Below are positions 23,659-34,662 of a DNA stretch of 64,000 nt, in pieces (position 1 is the first letter of the stretch; each line of letters opens with the position of its first letter). The position numbers and the translations under genes are program-made. Source of the DNA: Staphylococcus sp. 17KM0847 (GTDB lineage: Bacteria > Bacillota > Bacilli > Staphylococcales > Staphylococcaceae); the NCBI RefSeq assembly GCF_013463155.1, contig NZ_CP040781.1, positions 1,550,001 to 1,614,000 on the forward strand, written 5' to 3'. A model generated the notes under the pieces. The model did no database searches, was not told the DNA's origin, and was given only the letters and a program-made list of their open reading frames with translations.

Positions 23659-24823
23659 TTGTTGTGCCTCCATTAAACTTAATAGTCATAATAAAACTCA
23701 TCAATGCGATGATTGTCGTTAAACAGCCCATCGTTAAAAATGTTGCTACAATGCCAAACTGCTCTGCTAATAGACTCATCAACAATGCACCTAATGGAAT
23801 CATGCCTCTATCCATCATGATTACACTTAAAATCTTCCCTCTATGGTTAGGATCGACATCTCCTTGAAAATAAATACGATTGGTCGTTCGTGCCAATTGA
23901 CCAAATAAACCTACAAAGAAGATTGTAATTAATAATCCATATGCCCCCAATGGATAAATAAGGATTAAACTTATTCCAAATAGTATAGAACTGATATAAT
24001 ATAAATGTTGTGTATGTATATATTTTAGAACAATGGGAATGCAAAGTGTCGCAATAATACCCCCAATCGCACTTAATGCCATGGCGGTTCCAAATAATGT
24101 TGCATCATTAGGAAATTCAGCATCCGTTAATATCGGTAATAAAGTTGAGTAACAATAACCTGTTGACATAATGAGTAATGCTGTTATAAATATGCGTCTC
24201 GCGTTTGTATTTCTTTTAAAATACTGATACGTCGTTGCTAAAGAGAACCCTTTTGTACATTGTTCCTTTTTTTCATCAAGATCAATAGGTAAGCTTGCAA
24301 TCAATGATAAAGCATAACATACTACTTGCACGGTAAATGCACGCTCCACACCAGAAGAAGCAATTAAAAATCCCGATATTGCTGGTCCTACCGAGCGACA
24401 CGTATTCAATATAAAAGAGTGATAAGACACAGCTTGAGACATAGTTAATCGATGAGATAGGTCTGGTAACACAGCCTGTCTAACGGGCGTCTCAATAGCG
24501 CTCATACAACCACGTAATAGGGCATATATATACAAATAGTACATCGGAACCTCTCCCATAACTATGACCATTATCGTTAATATCGTAGTCACAACTAGTG
24601 AACTGCCTACACTTAACTTTATTAATGTACATCTTCGGTAACGATCAGCAAGTGCACCTGCCCATATGCTCAATAAAAAAATAGGAGCTAGTCGAAAAAA
24701 ATTAATCCATGCAAGATCAAAAGCACGATGGTGTAGTTGGTAAGCATACCAGTTTAATGTAATCTGACCTATCCAATTGCCAAGAAAAAGTAAAAATGTA
24801 CCGGAATAGAACCATTTTGCCAC
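23636..24823 (-). CDS. sfaA: Staphyloferrin A exporter SfaA (MFS)
   Basis: 395-residue MFS protein with about 12 helices and the loop ALADRYRRC near 58-66. S. aureus SfaA exports staphyloferrin A. Neither candidate start is ATG: a GTG at 24832 abuts GGGGAG, while a GTG three codons later (24823) lies eight bases from it, so the latter is preferred. It is the first gene of sfaABC and is divergent from sfaD across a Fur box. Confidence 0.88.
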   Translation of the reverse strand: MAKWFYSGTFLLFLGNWIGQITLNWYAYQLHHRAFDLAWINFFRLAPIFLLSIWAGALADRYRRCTLIKLSVGSSLVVTTILTIMVIVMGEVPMYYLYIYALLRGCMSAIETPVRQAVLPDLSHRLTMSQAVSYHSFILNTCRSVGPAISGFLIASSGVERAFTVQVVCYALSLIASLPIDLDEKKEQCTKGFSLATTYQYFKRNTNARRIFITALLIMSTGYCYSTLLPILTDAEFPNDATLFGTAMALSAIGGIIATLCIPIVLKYIHTQHLYYISSILFGISLILIYPLGAYGLLITIFFVGLFGQLARTTNRIYFQGDVDPNHRGKILSVIMMDRGMIPLGALLMSLLAEQFGIVATFLTMGCLTTIIALMSFIMTIKFNGGTTNDSHISS

Positions 24824-24844
24824 GTTATCCACTCCCCTTTTAAT

Positions 24845-24865
24845 TGATAACCGTTCTCATTTCCG
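24845..24865. promoter_or_regulatory. Fur box in the sfaA-sfaD divergent promoter
   Basis: TGATAACCGTTCTCATTTCCG resembles the Fur consensus (both half sites, with a weaker right half). It lies in the 102-base gap between sfaA and sfaD, where one Fur dimer pair could repress both directions. Confidence 0.75.
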
Positions 24866-24925
24866 ATAATATGGATTATACGAATCATTACAACTTTTGT
24901 AAAATAAAAAGAATGAGGTGCTCAA

Positions 24926-26914
24926 ATGAATGCCGAAAATAATCAATATAAGATAACATCTGTTGAATTCACCAAAGACGAACGCCTAAGTTACGAAACA
25001 CTTTGTAAAACTCATCCACAATGGGCTCACTACTTTGAAAAATATCTTATGGAAGGTCGTGACCTTGTAACGGCACGCTTGATTGCGTCGATTTATCGCG
25101 AAAACTTAGTACAAGGGTATGTAAACAGTGACTTTGTCGATCATTCAAACAATGTGACTTCACCATTGCAACACCACGATATTTTAATGATTCGTTTTAC
25201 ATATACGCAACAAACCTTATACGCTAAAGTTACTGGACACCATGCATTTAATCGTATCAATGTAACAGGTCCTTTTTATTGGCATACAGATACAGGGTAC
25301 GAACGTATTATGCACCCGAATGATATACTTGATGTTATTATTCAAGAAAATATAAATTATCGAGGTCAAGCTGCTGAGCAATTCCAAGATGACCTTGAAA
25401 ACAGTGCCTGCTATATGACACTTGCACTGAGTTATCAATATATGAAATATGGTCAAAACTGTACATCTTTATTAAATTATATTGAGAATCAAGATGACCC
25501 TTACCTTTCTTCTGAACAAGCTGTTGTTGAAGGTCATCCGGTACACCCGGGAGCTAAATTACGTAAGGGTATGTCACCACAAGAAACGATTGACTATTCA
25601 TCTGAGTATGAGCAGGCAATTCCATTACGCTTCGTTTTAGTGCATCATGACTATATTCGTCTACAAGCGTTAGATCAAGTATACGAAACAATTTTATATG
25701 ACTCATTTCATGGATTACGTGAGGCTTGCGACACAGTATTGCAACATCATAGACTTAACCCACATGACTACACCATAATGATTGTACACCCTTGGCAATA
25801 CGAACATATTTTACAGTCTGAATATCAGCAAGAGCTAGATAACGCAATGATAGTACCACTCGACTATACATGTCACTATTATGCAGGTTTGTCATTTCGA
25901 ACATTGATGCCAAGCTATCCAAATTTGTCACCACACATCAAGTTATCAACAAATGTTCACATTACAGGTGAAATTCGAACATTATCTGAACAAACAACGC
26001 ACAATGGTCCATTAATGACTCATATTTTACAGCAGATTACATCAACAGACCCACTATTTCAGGATGTACCTACGCATGCTATTCCTGAAATTGCCGGCGT
26101 TCATTTTTTCAATACATATGATACACCTGAACATCAAGAGCGTCGAAGTGAGCAGCTGGGAACTTTACTTCGTCAAAATATCTATCATGATATCGACATA
26201 GATCGAGCATTACCGCTCATTCCTTCAAGTCTTATTGTTGGAACACCATCGCAAACATCTTGCCTAATGATTGAATTAATTGAACGCTATAAACAAAGTT
26301 ATTCGATTTCAAATGACCGTATTGCCATTGAACGTTGGTTTACACGTTACGCACACGCACTTATTGATTATGTTATGCCATTACTCATTAAGTATGGCGT
26401 TGCACTAGAGGCACATCTTCAAAACACAATTGCTGTCTTTAATAGACATGATGGCCTACTCCAAACAATGTACATTCGGGATTTTGAAGGGTTGCGCATT
26501 GATCGCAGTCAATTACAACATATGGGATTTGACACATCAAACTTCCACCATAAATCTCGTATTTTAACAGATAGTGAACAATCTGTTTTCAATAAAGCCT
26601 TTTACTCAACAATTCAAAATCACCTTGGTGAAATCGTAAGTACATTAAGTCGTTATTATTCTATCGAAAATCTTGAACAACTATTATGGCAAATTGTTCG
26701 AACACGTATACAACACCTAATCGAAACTTGTCGACATTGTGATGTTAATCATGATCGCTTAAAAGCCATAGCATCTACCTTTTTTGATACAACAATTGAT
26801 TATAAATGTGTAACAACGATGCGCCTATTAGATGAAGCACATACTTATACTTATATCAAAGTAGATAATCCTTTAACTTTAAACTATACAACTGTGACAT
26901 CTCGTCAAAAATAA
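24926..26914 (+). CDS. sfaD: Staphyloferrin A synthetase SfaD (NIS synthetase)
   Basis: 662-residue IucA/IucC ligase that starts staphyloferrin A assembly by joining citrate to D-ornithine. Conserved blocks parallel those of SfaB: GHPVHPGAKLRKG near 203-215, KLSTNVHITGEIRT near 340, ALEAHLQNT near 493 and IRDFEGLRID near 515. GAGGTG precedes the ATG by about seven bases. It is transcribed away from sfaABC, as in S. aureus. Confidence 0.92.
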   Translation: MNAENNQYKITSVEFTKDERLSYETLCKTHPQWAHYFEKYLMEGRDLVTARLIASIYRENLVQGYVNSDFVDHSNNVTSPLQHHDILMIRFTYTQQTLYAKVTGHHAFNRINVTGPFYWHTDTGYERIMHPNDILDVIIQENINYRGQAAEQFQDDLENSACYMTLALSYQYMKYGQNCTSLLNYIENQDDPYLSSEQAVVEGHPVHPGAKLRKGMSPQETIDYSSEYEQAIPLRFVLVHHDYIRLQALDQVYETILYDSFHGLREACDTVLQHHRLNPHDYTIMIVHPWQYEHILQSEYQQELDNAMIVPLDYTCHYYAGLSFRTLMPSYPNLSPHIKLSTNVHITGEIRTLSEQTTHNGPLMTHILQQITSTDPLFQDVPTHAIPEIAGVHFFNTYDTPEHQERRSEQLGTLLRQNIYHDIDIDRALPLIPSSLIVGTPSQTSCLMIELIERYKQSYSISNDRIAIERWFTRYAHALIDYVMPLLIKYGVALEAHLQNTIAVFNRHDGLLQTMYIRDFEGLRIDRSQLQHMGFDTSNFHHKSRILTDSEQSVFNKAFYSTIQNHLGEIVSTLSRYYSIENLEQLLWQIVRTRIQHLIETCRHCDVNHDRLKAIASTFFDTTIDYKCVTTMRLLDEAHTYTYIKVDNPLTLNYTTVTSRQK

Positions 26915-27014
26915 AATATTAAACATGGCTCATACAACCTAGAGTTTTTTATGGCAGTTAGAAACAAGTGAGTCTCTATCTATACATTGCAATATGATAG
27001 ACCTCTCCCTAAAT

Positions 27015-27076
27015 AAGGATGATTAAGTTTGAAGCAAATTTAGTACAATCAAATATTCAAACTAATCATCCTTTTT
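27015..27076 (+). terminator. Terminator of sfaD
   Basis: A long inverted repeat (AAGGATGATTA-GTTTGAA with TTCAAAC-TAATCATCCTT) is followed by TTTTT, about 100 bases after the sfaD stop. The remainder of 26915-27272 contains no gene; the last part should carry the promoter of the next MFS gene. Confidence 0.85.
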
Positions 27077-27272
27077 ACAATCGTCATCCCAAATTGAATC
27101 ACCAAAACTACTGTGTACGCACTTCTTTATAACAACCTGATCTATTCTTTTTACCTTTTCCTTTATTCGTTAAATAAAAATCAATTTTTTATTATATGAT
27201 CCATGTTTCTTATTTCTAAGTTATATATTAGAATAGTGTCCAGAGACTATTTTTAAAGGAGTCCTGATACTT

Positions 27273-28427
27273 ATGACACTTATGCGGACATTCACTTTTA
27301 TGCTTAGCATTTTTATTGTTGGAATGGTAGAGATGGTTGTTGCAGGGATTATGAGCTTAATGAGTGTAGATCTTCATATTTCTGAAGCTTGGGTTGGACA
27401 GCTGGTCACCGTATATGCTTTTACTTTTGCACTGACAGGCCCTATCTTAGTAAAATTAACAGAACGTTATGCACCTAAACCAGTACTGGTCATTACCGTA
27501 CTTCTTTTTATTATTGGCAACTTTATGATCGCATTATCTCCTAATTTTATTATTTTAGTGATCGGACGTATCCTTTCATCTGCTGCCGCTGCACTCATTG
27601 TTGTTAAAATTTTAGCAATTACTGTCGTTCTTGCGGCACCACATAAACGTGGTCAAATGCTTGGGCTCGTTTACACAGGTTTTAGTGCCTCTAATGTATT
27701 CGGTGTTCCAATTGGTACACTTATTGGCGACTGGATAGGTTGGCGTTTTACATTTGTATTAATCAGTGTTATCGGTATTATTGTTGCGCTATTATTAATG
27801 CGCTATCTTCCTAGTGAATTACGTATTCATCATGAACATAGTCACGCTCCAACAACAGTTATACATAGTAAAAAAGAAGTGATTAAACTCCTTGCTGTAA
27901 CATTTATTTTTCTTACTGCCAACTCTATTGTCTATATTTACATCAATCCACTTATTTTATCCGGAGGACATACATTACAGTTCGTGTCACTGGCACTTCT
28001 CGTTATCGGCATTGCAGGTATGTTAGGCACATCAATGGGAGGATACTTTACAGACAAATTATCTTTTAAAACGTGGCTTATTGTAAGTAGTAGTACTTTT
28101 ATGATAATCCTACTTATTTTGGGACAACTTTGGACAACTTCTGTGTTACTTCTCATCGCATTATTTATTTGGCATTTAGTCGAATGGGGCACAAATCCTG
28201 CTATACAATCAGGACTTATCGATCAAATTCAGGGTGATCATAGTCAGATCATGAGCTGGAATATGTCCGCACTCAATGCCGGTATAGGTTTTGGTGCATT
28301 ATTAGGCGGACTTATTGTTACACATATCAGTTTACAATCAACTATTTATATCGCTTCTTTTATAGGATTTATTGTTTTTATAATCGTTTTAACATTAAAT
28401 ACATATACAGCCGAGTCCACAAAATAG
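27273..28427 (+). CDS. MFS transporter, DHA1 (AraJ/YdhP-like)
   Basis: 384-residue, 12-helix MFS protein. The start segment has GMVEMVVAGIM near 12-22 and a later GLVYTGFSASNVFGVPIGT near 130-148, typical of the AraJ/PbuE/YdhP branch that exports sugars, purines or drugs. The substrate is not determined. AAAGGAGT lies about seven bases before the ATG. It is a single gene facing the asp23 operon. Confidence 0.8.
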   Translation: MTLMRTFTFMLSIFIVGMVEMVVAGIMSLMSVDLHISEAWVGQLVTVYAFTFALTGPILVKLTERYAPKPVLVITVLLFIIGNFMIALSPNFIILVIGRILSSAAAALIVVKILAITVVLAAPHKRGQMLGLVYTGFSASNVFGVPIGTLIGDWIGWRFTFVLISVIGIIVALLLMRYLPSELRIHHEHSHAPTTVIHSKKEVIKLLAVTFIFLTANSIVYIYINPLILSGGHTLQFVSLALLVIGIAGMLGTSMGGYFTDKLSFKTWLIVSSSTFMIILLILGQLWTTSVLLLIALFIWHLVEWGTNPAIQSGLIDQIQGDHSQIMSWNMSALNAGIGFGALLGGLIVTHISLQSTIYIASFIGFIVFIIVLTLNTYTAESTK

Positions 28428-28438
28428 CATAAAACATT

Positions 28439-28474
28439 AAAGAACCGAGCACATCACTGTACTCGGTTCTTTTG
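28439..28474 (+). terminator. Bidirectional terminator between MFS gene and asp23
   Basis: AAGAACCGAG pairs with CTCGGTTCTT around a 12-base loop, with T's on both sides in the proper sense. It separates two convergent genes. Confidence 0.88.
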
Positions 28475-28485
28475 GTTATAACGGC

Positions 28486-28977
28486 TTATTGTAAACCTTT
28501 ATTTTCATTGCTGTCTTTGCTTTTGTCGTTCTTTTGTTGCCACTCTTTACGTGTCATGACATCATCTACTTGCATATTTACTTCTACAACTTCTAAACCA
28601 GTCATATGTTTGACTTGTTCTTTGATTAGCTCTGTAACTTTACGGAAGATTTTTGGTGCTGATTCACCATATTCTAAAATCACTTTCAAGTCAATTGCTG
28701 CTTGTTTTTCACCAACTTCAGCTGATACACCTTGTGTCACATTTGGACCACTTGTAAATGAACCACTGATGCTGTCTACAAATCCGCCTTTCATATCTAA
28801 AATACCTTTAACTTCACGTGCTGCAATACCTGCAATTTTTTCGATAACTTCATCAGAGAATGTTAAGCTATTTGAGAATTGTGGCCCTTGGTTTGCTTCG
28901 CGTTGTTCTTGTTCTTTTTGATTCACACCTGTATTGTTATTGTATGCTTCTTTTGCTTTATTGTTATCTACTGTCAT
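28486..28977 (-). CDS. asp23: Alkaline shock protein Asp23
   Basis: 163-residue Asp23/Gls24 (DUF322) protein, membrane-associated through AmaP and abundant in staphylococci. The N-terminal [14 protein letters not shown] and the core [20 protein letters not shown] are characteristic. Two adjacent ATGs follow AAAGGAG; the second, giving MTVDNN as in S. aureus, is chosen. The in-frame extension to 28998 includes the ribosome binding site and is rejected. Last gene of amaP-DUF2273-asp23; the operon is under SigB in S. aureus. Confidence 0.92.
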   Translation of the reverse strand: MTVDNNKAKEAYNNNTGVNQKEQEQREANQGPQFSNSLTFSDEVIEKIAGIAAREVKGILDMKGGFVDSISGSFTSGPNVTQGVSAEVGEKQAAIDLKVILEYGESAPKIFRKVTELIKEQVKHMTGLEVVEVNMQVDDVMTRKEWQQKNDKSKDSNENKGLQ

Positions 28978-29047
28978 CATAAAAACTCCTTTTATCAAAA
29001 TTTTATAAATCTATCATTCTTAAAAGTTTATCAACTTTGTGCTTATA

Positions 29048-29293
29048 CTAGCTTAATCGATTGAGTAAATTTAAGAAATCTTGTGTACGGTCTTTAATAT
29101 ACCCTACACCAATCCCTATTAAACATAAAATAATAATTAAAATTGTTTTCCAAAAACCAAGTGTCAAAAAGAGAATCGCAATGAGTAAGAATGTGAAGAA
29201 ACCCATGATGCGCCATTTATAACTTTTTAATAGTGCGATAATCTGTTCATTTGAAGCTTGGTCACCTTGACTATTTTGGTTTTGATTCGCCAT
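29048..29293 (-). CDS. DUF2273 small membrane protein of the asp23 operon
   Basis: 81 residues; a polar N-terminal part, then two adjacent hydrophobic segments (about 31-48 and 50-67) and a short charged tail. This is the small protein always found between AmaP and Asp23; its function is not established. It starts 13 bases after amaP. Confidence 0.85.
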   Translation of the reverse strand: MANQNQNSQGDQASNEQIIALLKSYKWRIMGFFTFLLIAILFLTLGFWKTILIIILCLIGIGVGYIKDRTQDFLNLLNRLS

Positions 29294-29306
29294 AAGATTC
29301 CCTCCT

Positions 29307-29852
29307 TTACACTACTCGCGGTTCACCATTGTTTTGACGTTGATCACGAACATTGATGTCCAATTTGCGCACTGGCATCTCAGAGAAGCGTTCTACATTT
29401 TCCTTGATATCTGCTCTTACTTGCTCTGTTAAAGTTTGAATATTGACTGTACTTGTTGGCACTAAGAAATCTGCTTTAATATCTACAAAGTTATGATGTT
29501 TCTTATGGTATAACTTCGCTACTGCATTAGGTTGACGAATGTCGTCATATTTCTTCAATGTATCCAACACTGTATTTTCAAGTGATTTACGCGAAATATA
29601 AATATGTCCATCACTATAATCTTTATATAATCCCGGTTTGCGATGTGTTGGTTTGAAAGCACTGAAAAATAAAATAAGCCCAATTAAAATTAAAAATGCA
29701 GATAAACCGATGAGCAATGGTTCAAACCACTGATATTGATAGAAATAATTTTGGTATTGTGTAATAGGTTCATATTCAAGATACATAAACAATAAGAACC
29801 CAATAATGACAACCATTAATAATCCCAGACAGAAATTTTTGAGTCGTCTCAC
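29307..29852 (-). CDS. amaP: Asp23 membrane anchor AmaP
   Basis: 181-residue protein with two N-terminal membrane helices (about 6-25 and 45-65) and a cytosolic Asp23-like domain. In S. aureus AmaP anchors Asp23 to the membrane. The upstream in-frame ATG at 29882 is rejected: GGAGGTG lies inside that extension, eight bases before the GTG at 29852 that yields VRRLKNFCLG. First gene of this operon here. Confidence 0.88.
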   Translation of the reverse strand: MRRLKNFCLGLLMVVIIGFLLFMYLEYEPITQYQNYFYQYQWFEPLLIGLSAFLILIGLILFFSAFKPTHRKPGLYKDYSDGHIYISRKSLENTVLDTLKKYDDIRQPNAVAKLYHKKHHNFVDIKADFLVPTSTVNIQTLTEQVRADIKENVERFSEMPVRKLDINVRDQRQNNGEPRVV

Positions 29853-29905
29853 GTTACATACACCTCCTATTTTGTTGTACATTTATAGTTTCTCACATTC
29901 AAAGT

Positions 29906-29930
29906 ATACCCTTGTTTTGTTATTGAAAAC
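29906..29930 (-). promoter_or_regulatory. SigB-type promoter of amaP-asp23
   Basis: On the minus strand GTTTTC (29925-29930) is separated by 13 bases from GGGTAT (29906-29911), matching the staphylococcal SigB consensus GTTTWW-N12-15-GGGWAW. It lies about 55 bases upstream of the amaP start. Confidence 0.85.
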
Positions 29931-30057
29931 TTAATTTCTTATAAATTTAAAATATATTTACTAAGTATTTCGATAACAACTTATATCTCTAAGCGTAAGC
30001 TGATTTCTTTTACCCTTTATTGTTATGTTTAAACATAAAAACTGAGGTGAGGACATA

Positions 30058-30180
30058 ATGTTTCAATTCCGTAAGAAAAACACCACAAAATCCTTTGAAT
30101 TGAATTTTGTGGTGTTTTTCATTTGTATTCTTTTGAAAATTAGTACTTACCTTGCTCTTTTCTTATACTTAGCGTCATAA
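30058..30180 (+). CDS. Possible 40-residue peptide overlapping a terminator hairpin
   Basis: A strong ribosome binding site (GAGGTGAGG, five bases before ATG) starts a 40-codon frame: a basic N-terminus MFQFRKKN, then a largely hydrophobic C-terminal half. The frame runs through a 16-bp hairpin (30076-30119). No homolog is recognised. The hairpin is more easily explained as the terminator of the bgl operon read from the other strand, so coding status is uncertain. Confidence 0.35.
   Translation: MFQFRKKNTTKSFELNFVVFFICILLKISTYLALFLYLAS
30076..30119 (-). terminator. Bidirectional terminator downstream of bglA
   Basis: A perfect 16-base inverted repeat (AAAAACACCACAAAAT and complement) with a 12-base loop and T/A runs on both sides. 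It lies 135 bases beyond the bglA stop and can serve that operon. Confidence 0.8.
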
Positions 30181-30253
30181 GAGCAATTCTCATCTCACAT
30201 TAGTAGAGATTCATTTCATAATCTCCATCACTACTATTCATTAACATACTATC

Positions 30254-31708
<1,455 letters not shown>

Positions 31709-31714
31709 TCACAA

Positions 31715-33628
31715 CTATGATTTAATTAAATTTAATAATTGCTGATTAACTTTTACTTCTTTTAATTCTTCAACTATAATTTGATTATATTGATCAGAAT
31801 TTGTTACAACAATTGGTGTAATTGTAGACATACCTTTATCCTGTATCATCAAACGGTCAAATGTTAATATTTTTTCTCCCTGCTTAACTGTTTGTCCATC
31901 TGATATATGTAATGTGAAGGGTTTACCTTCTAAAGATACAGTTTCAAGACCGACATGAATGAGCAACTGCTCACCATCATAACCTTGAATTCCTATTGCA
32001 TGTTTCGTTGGTGCAATAAAAACAATTTCTCCTGATATCGGAGCATAAACGTCATTATCAGTAGGTTCTATCGCGACACCTTGCCCCATCGCACCTGAGC
32101 TAAATACCGGATCAGGGACATCCGACAATACAAGCATACGCCCTTTTAATGGTGCGTAAATAACTGTCTCTCGATCTCCATTCATAGTGATTGCCTTATC
32201 ATTTTGACTTTCAATTCCATTATTATTTAAATCTGAAGCCACTTGTTTAGCACTATCTTCTCCATAACCAAAAATTTGTATTAAAATTATAGGCAAAATT
32301 AGAGCAATTAATGTACCAAGCAAAATTCCCCATATCGACATAGGATAATCCTTATCCATACCATTTAAAAGTGTAATGGGTCCCGGTAATCCTGCATAAG
32401 CGAAATATTTCGGATTAAAAAAGCTTGCTGCAACTGCACCTACTGCACCTGAGAAACTTCCAAAAATAAATGGCTTTTTAAAGCGCAAAGTCACACCATA
32501 TATCGTTGGTTCTGTAATACCAAAAATACCTGTAATACCTGCTGATGTACTTATTTTACGTGTTTCCTTATTCTTTGTTTTAAGAATAACACCTATTACT
32601 GCCCCTATTTGTGCAATAACTGCAATCGTTTGATATGCTTGGAAAGAGTCCATGCCATACTGTTCATAGTTTGCAAGTACCATCGGTGTTACTCCCCAAT
32701 GCACACCAAAAATAACAAACACTTGGAAAAAGCCACCAATAATAGCACCTGCTAAAGGCGGGAACGTATCCGCTAAAAAGTTATAGCCATTTGCGATTGC
32801 ATTGGCTGCTCCTGCTGTAATAGGTCCTATAAACATTAATACTAGTGGTACCATAATTAAAATACTAAAAAACGGTACAAATAAAGCTCTTGTCACCTCA
32901 GGAATCCACTTATTTAAATATTTTTCAACATAAGATAACAACCAAACAAGAAATAGTGGTGGTAGTACCGTTGAAGCATATGTCGTTTCAGACAAACTCA
33001 CACCTAAAAATTTAATAGATTCTCCATCTGCAATACGCTGTGCCATGTTTGTCCATTCCGGCGTTAATAAAGCTGCTGTTATAGCCATCGCAATATATAC
33101 ATTGACTTTAAAATGTTTTGCAGCAGTTAATGTAATAAAAATAGGTAAAAACGTAAAAGGGGCCCATGACATCATACTTAAAATATGATGTGTACCTGTT
33201 TCGGAAAACGTCGGAAAAATCAGACGAAGAATAATTAAAAAGCCCTGCAAAATACCAGCAGCAGCGAGTACATAAATAAAAGGCGCAAATACTGCTGACA
33301 TCGTCGCAATAATACGATTAAGTATTGTCCCCTTACTTTTCTCCTGACTTCCTACCATGTCTAATTTATCTTCTACTAATAAAATAAATGCATCATATAC
33401 TGTACCTACGTGTTGACCTATCACCACTTGAAATTGTCCATTGTTTTCAACAACTGTGATAACACCTGGCAGAGATGAGACAACTTCCTTTGCCTTAGGC
33501 TTTGAACGTTTTAACACAATGCGCAATCTCGTCGCACAACGTGTTACATTTACAATATTATCTTCACCTCCCACTGCCTCTAATATTTGTTGAGCCAGTG
33601 CTTTGTAATCCCTCACTTTTTTCGTCAT
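31715..33628 (-). CDS. bglP: Beta-glucoside PTS transporter EIIBCA
   Basis: 637-residue three-domain PTS permease in the order IIB-IIC-IIA. The IIB cysteine lies in NVTRCATRLR near residue 26; about ten helices follow from 105 to 470; the IIA domain fills about 490-637 with LLIHVGLETV carrying the phosphorylated histidine. It imports and phosphorylates beta-glucosides such as arbutin or salicin. No antiterminator gene or antiterminator hairpin was recognised; control probably comes from the divergent GntR/UTRA protein. Confidence 0.92.
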   Translation of the reverse strand: MTKKVRDYKALAQQILEAVGGEDNIVNVTRCATRLRIVLKRSKPKAKEVVSSLPGVITVVENNGQFQVVIGQHVGTVYDAFILLVEDKLDMVGSQEKSKGTILNRIIATMSAVFAPFIYVLAAAGILQGFLIILRLIFPTFSETGTHHILSMMSWAPFTFLPIFITLTAAKHFKVNVYIAMAITAALLTPEWTNMAQRIADGESIKFLGVSLSETTYASTVLPPLFLVWLLSYVEKYLNKWIPEVTRALFVPFFSILIMVPLVLMFIGPITAGAANAIANGYNFLADTFPPLAGAIIGGFFQVFVIFGVHWGVTPMVLANYEQYGMDSFQAYQTIAVIAQIGAVIGVILKTKNKETRKISTSAGITGIFGITEPTIYGVTLRFKKPFIFGSFSGAVGAVAASFFNPKYFAYAGLPGPITLLNGMDKDYPMSIWGILLGTLIALILPIILIQIFGYGEDSAKQVASDLNNNGIESQNDKAITMNGDRETVIYAPLKGRMLVLSDVPDPVFSSGAMGQGVAIEPTDNDVYAPISGEIVFIAPTKHAIGIQGYDGEQLLIHVGLETVSLEGKPFTLHISDGQTVKQGEKILTFDRLMIQDKGMSTITPIVVTNSDQYNQIIVEELKEVKVNQQLLNLIKS

Positions 33629-33783
33629 ATTTATTCATTCCTTTATTTTTATACTCACATTATAATTGTTAGTGTATAATTTATCAAGAGGCGTATAATA
33701 TAATTGTGATTGTATTTTATATTAATATGGTATACTCTTTTTAATTACTTTAATTATTATCAAAATATGAAAGCTTAACAGAA

Positions 33784-34500
33784 ATGAGTGTTACCATGCT
33801 AAAATACCAAACAATTGCAAATGAAATTGAGAATTATATTGAGACACACCAGTTACAACACGGCGAAAAATTACCCGTTCTAGATCAATTAATGACACAA
33901 TTTAATACGAGTAAAACAACGATTATTAAAGCATTAGATTCATTAGAAAAACAAGGGATCGTATTTCAAGTTCGAGGAAGTGGTATTTTTGTCCGTAGAA
34001 AAAAGAGAGCTGATTATATCAGCTTATTGTCAAATCAAGGCTTCAAACAAGAATTAGAACAATTTAATATTACATCTGACATCATTGAATTTAATATTCA
34101 AAAACCTACACATAAAATTGCTCAAAACCTACATATTTCATTAGATCAAGATATTTACTATGTCAAACGTGTACGTCATATGGATGGTAAGCCATTTTGC
34201 ATAGAATCTTCTTACTATAATAAAGCTTATGTTACTTATTTAAATAACGAGATCATTCAAAATTCCATCTTTAGTTATATTCAAGAAGGTCTAGGTTTAA
34301 AAATAGGATTTTCTGATTTTTATATGCAAATGGATAAACTTACAGCATTCGAAGCAACGCACCTACATCTTCAAGAGAATGATCCAAAACTTATTGTTGA
34401 GCAATTATTTTACTTAACAAATGGTGTACCTTTTAATTATTCCGAAATACATTACCATTACCAATATGCCAAATTTTATGTTTTTAGTACAAATCATTAA
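33784..34500 (+). CDS. GntR family regulator with UTRA domain
   Basis: 238 residues: a winged-helix GntR domain (about 5-72, with FNTSKTTIIKALDSLEKQGI as recognition helix) and a UTRA effector domain (about 95-235). Such proteins repress sugar PTS operons and are released by sugar phosphates; divergence from bglP-bglA makes it the likely repressor of that operon. The ATG at 33784 lacks a strong ribosome binding site; the ATG at 33796 starting MLKYQTIAN is an equal candidate. Confidence 0.85.
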   Translation: MSVTMLKYQTIANEIENYIETHQLQHGEKLPVLDQLMTQFNTSKTTIIKALDSLEKQGIVFQVRGSGIFVRRKKRADYISLLSNQGFKQELEQFNITSDIIEFNIQKPTHKIAQNLHISLDQDIYYVKRVRHMDGKPFCIESSYYNKAYVTYLNNEIIQNSIFSYIQEGLGLKIGFSDFYMQMDKLTAFEATHLHLQENDPKLIVEQLFYLTNGVPFNYSEIHYHYQYAKFYVFSTNH

Positions 34501-34570
34501 TAATGATAACTCACTGACTAGATATCTATAACGGTGCAACATTAATTCCTGCACTTCGATTTAAGATTTA

Positions 34571-34596
34571 GTTAAGAATTGTTAACACTTAGTTAA
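34571..34596 (+). promoter_or_regulatory. SaeR binding sites upstream of saeP
   Basis: Three GTTAA elements occur in a row: 34571-34575, 34581-34585 and 34592-34596. The last pair has the exact SaeR spacing GTTAA-N6-GTTAA; the first pair has a five-base gap. They lie about 70-90 bases before saeP, fitting the autoregulated P1 promoter of the sae operon. Confidence 0.8.
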
Positions 34597-34662
34597 TGTC
34601 AATTTCTTTCATTGCTTTGTAACATAGATAGTGTAAAAACAAAGCGAAAGAGGGAAATCAAA

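Noticed and set aside
28472..28921. 149-codon plus-strand frame opposite asp23
   Set aside because: Antisense shadow of a conserved, highly biased coding gene, with no start signals.
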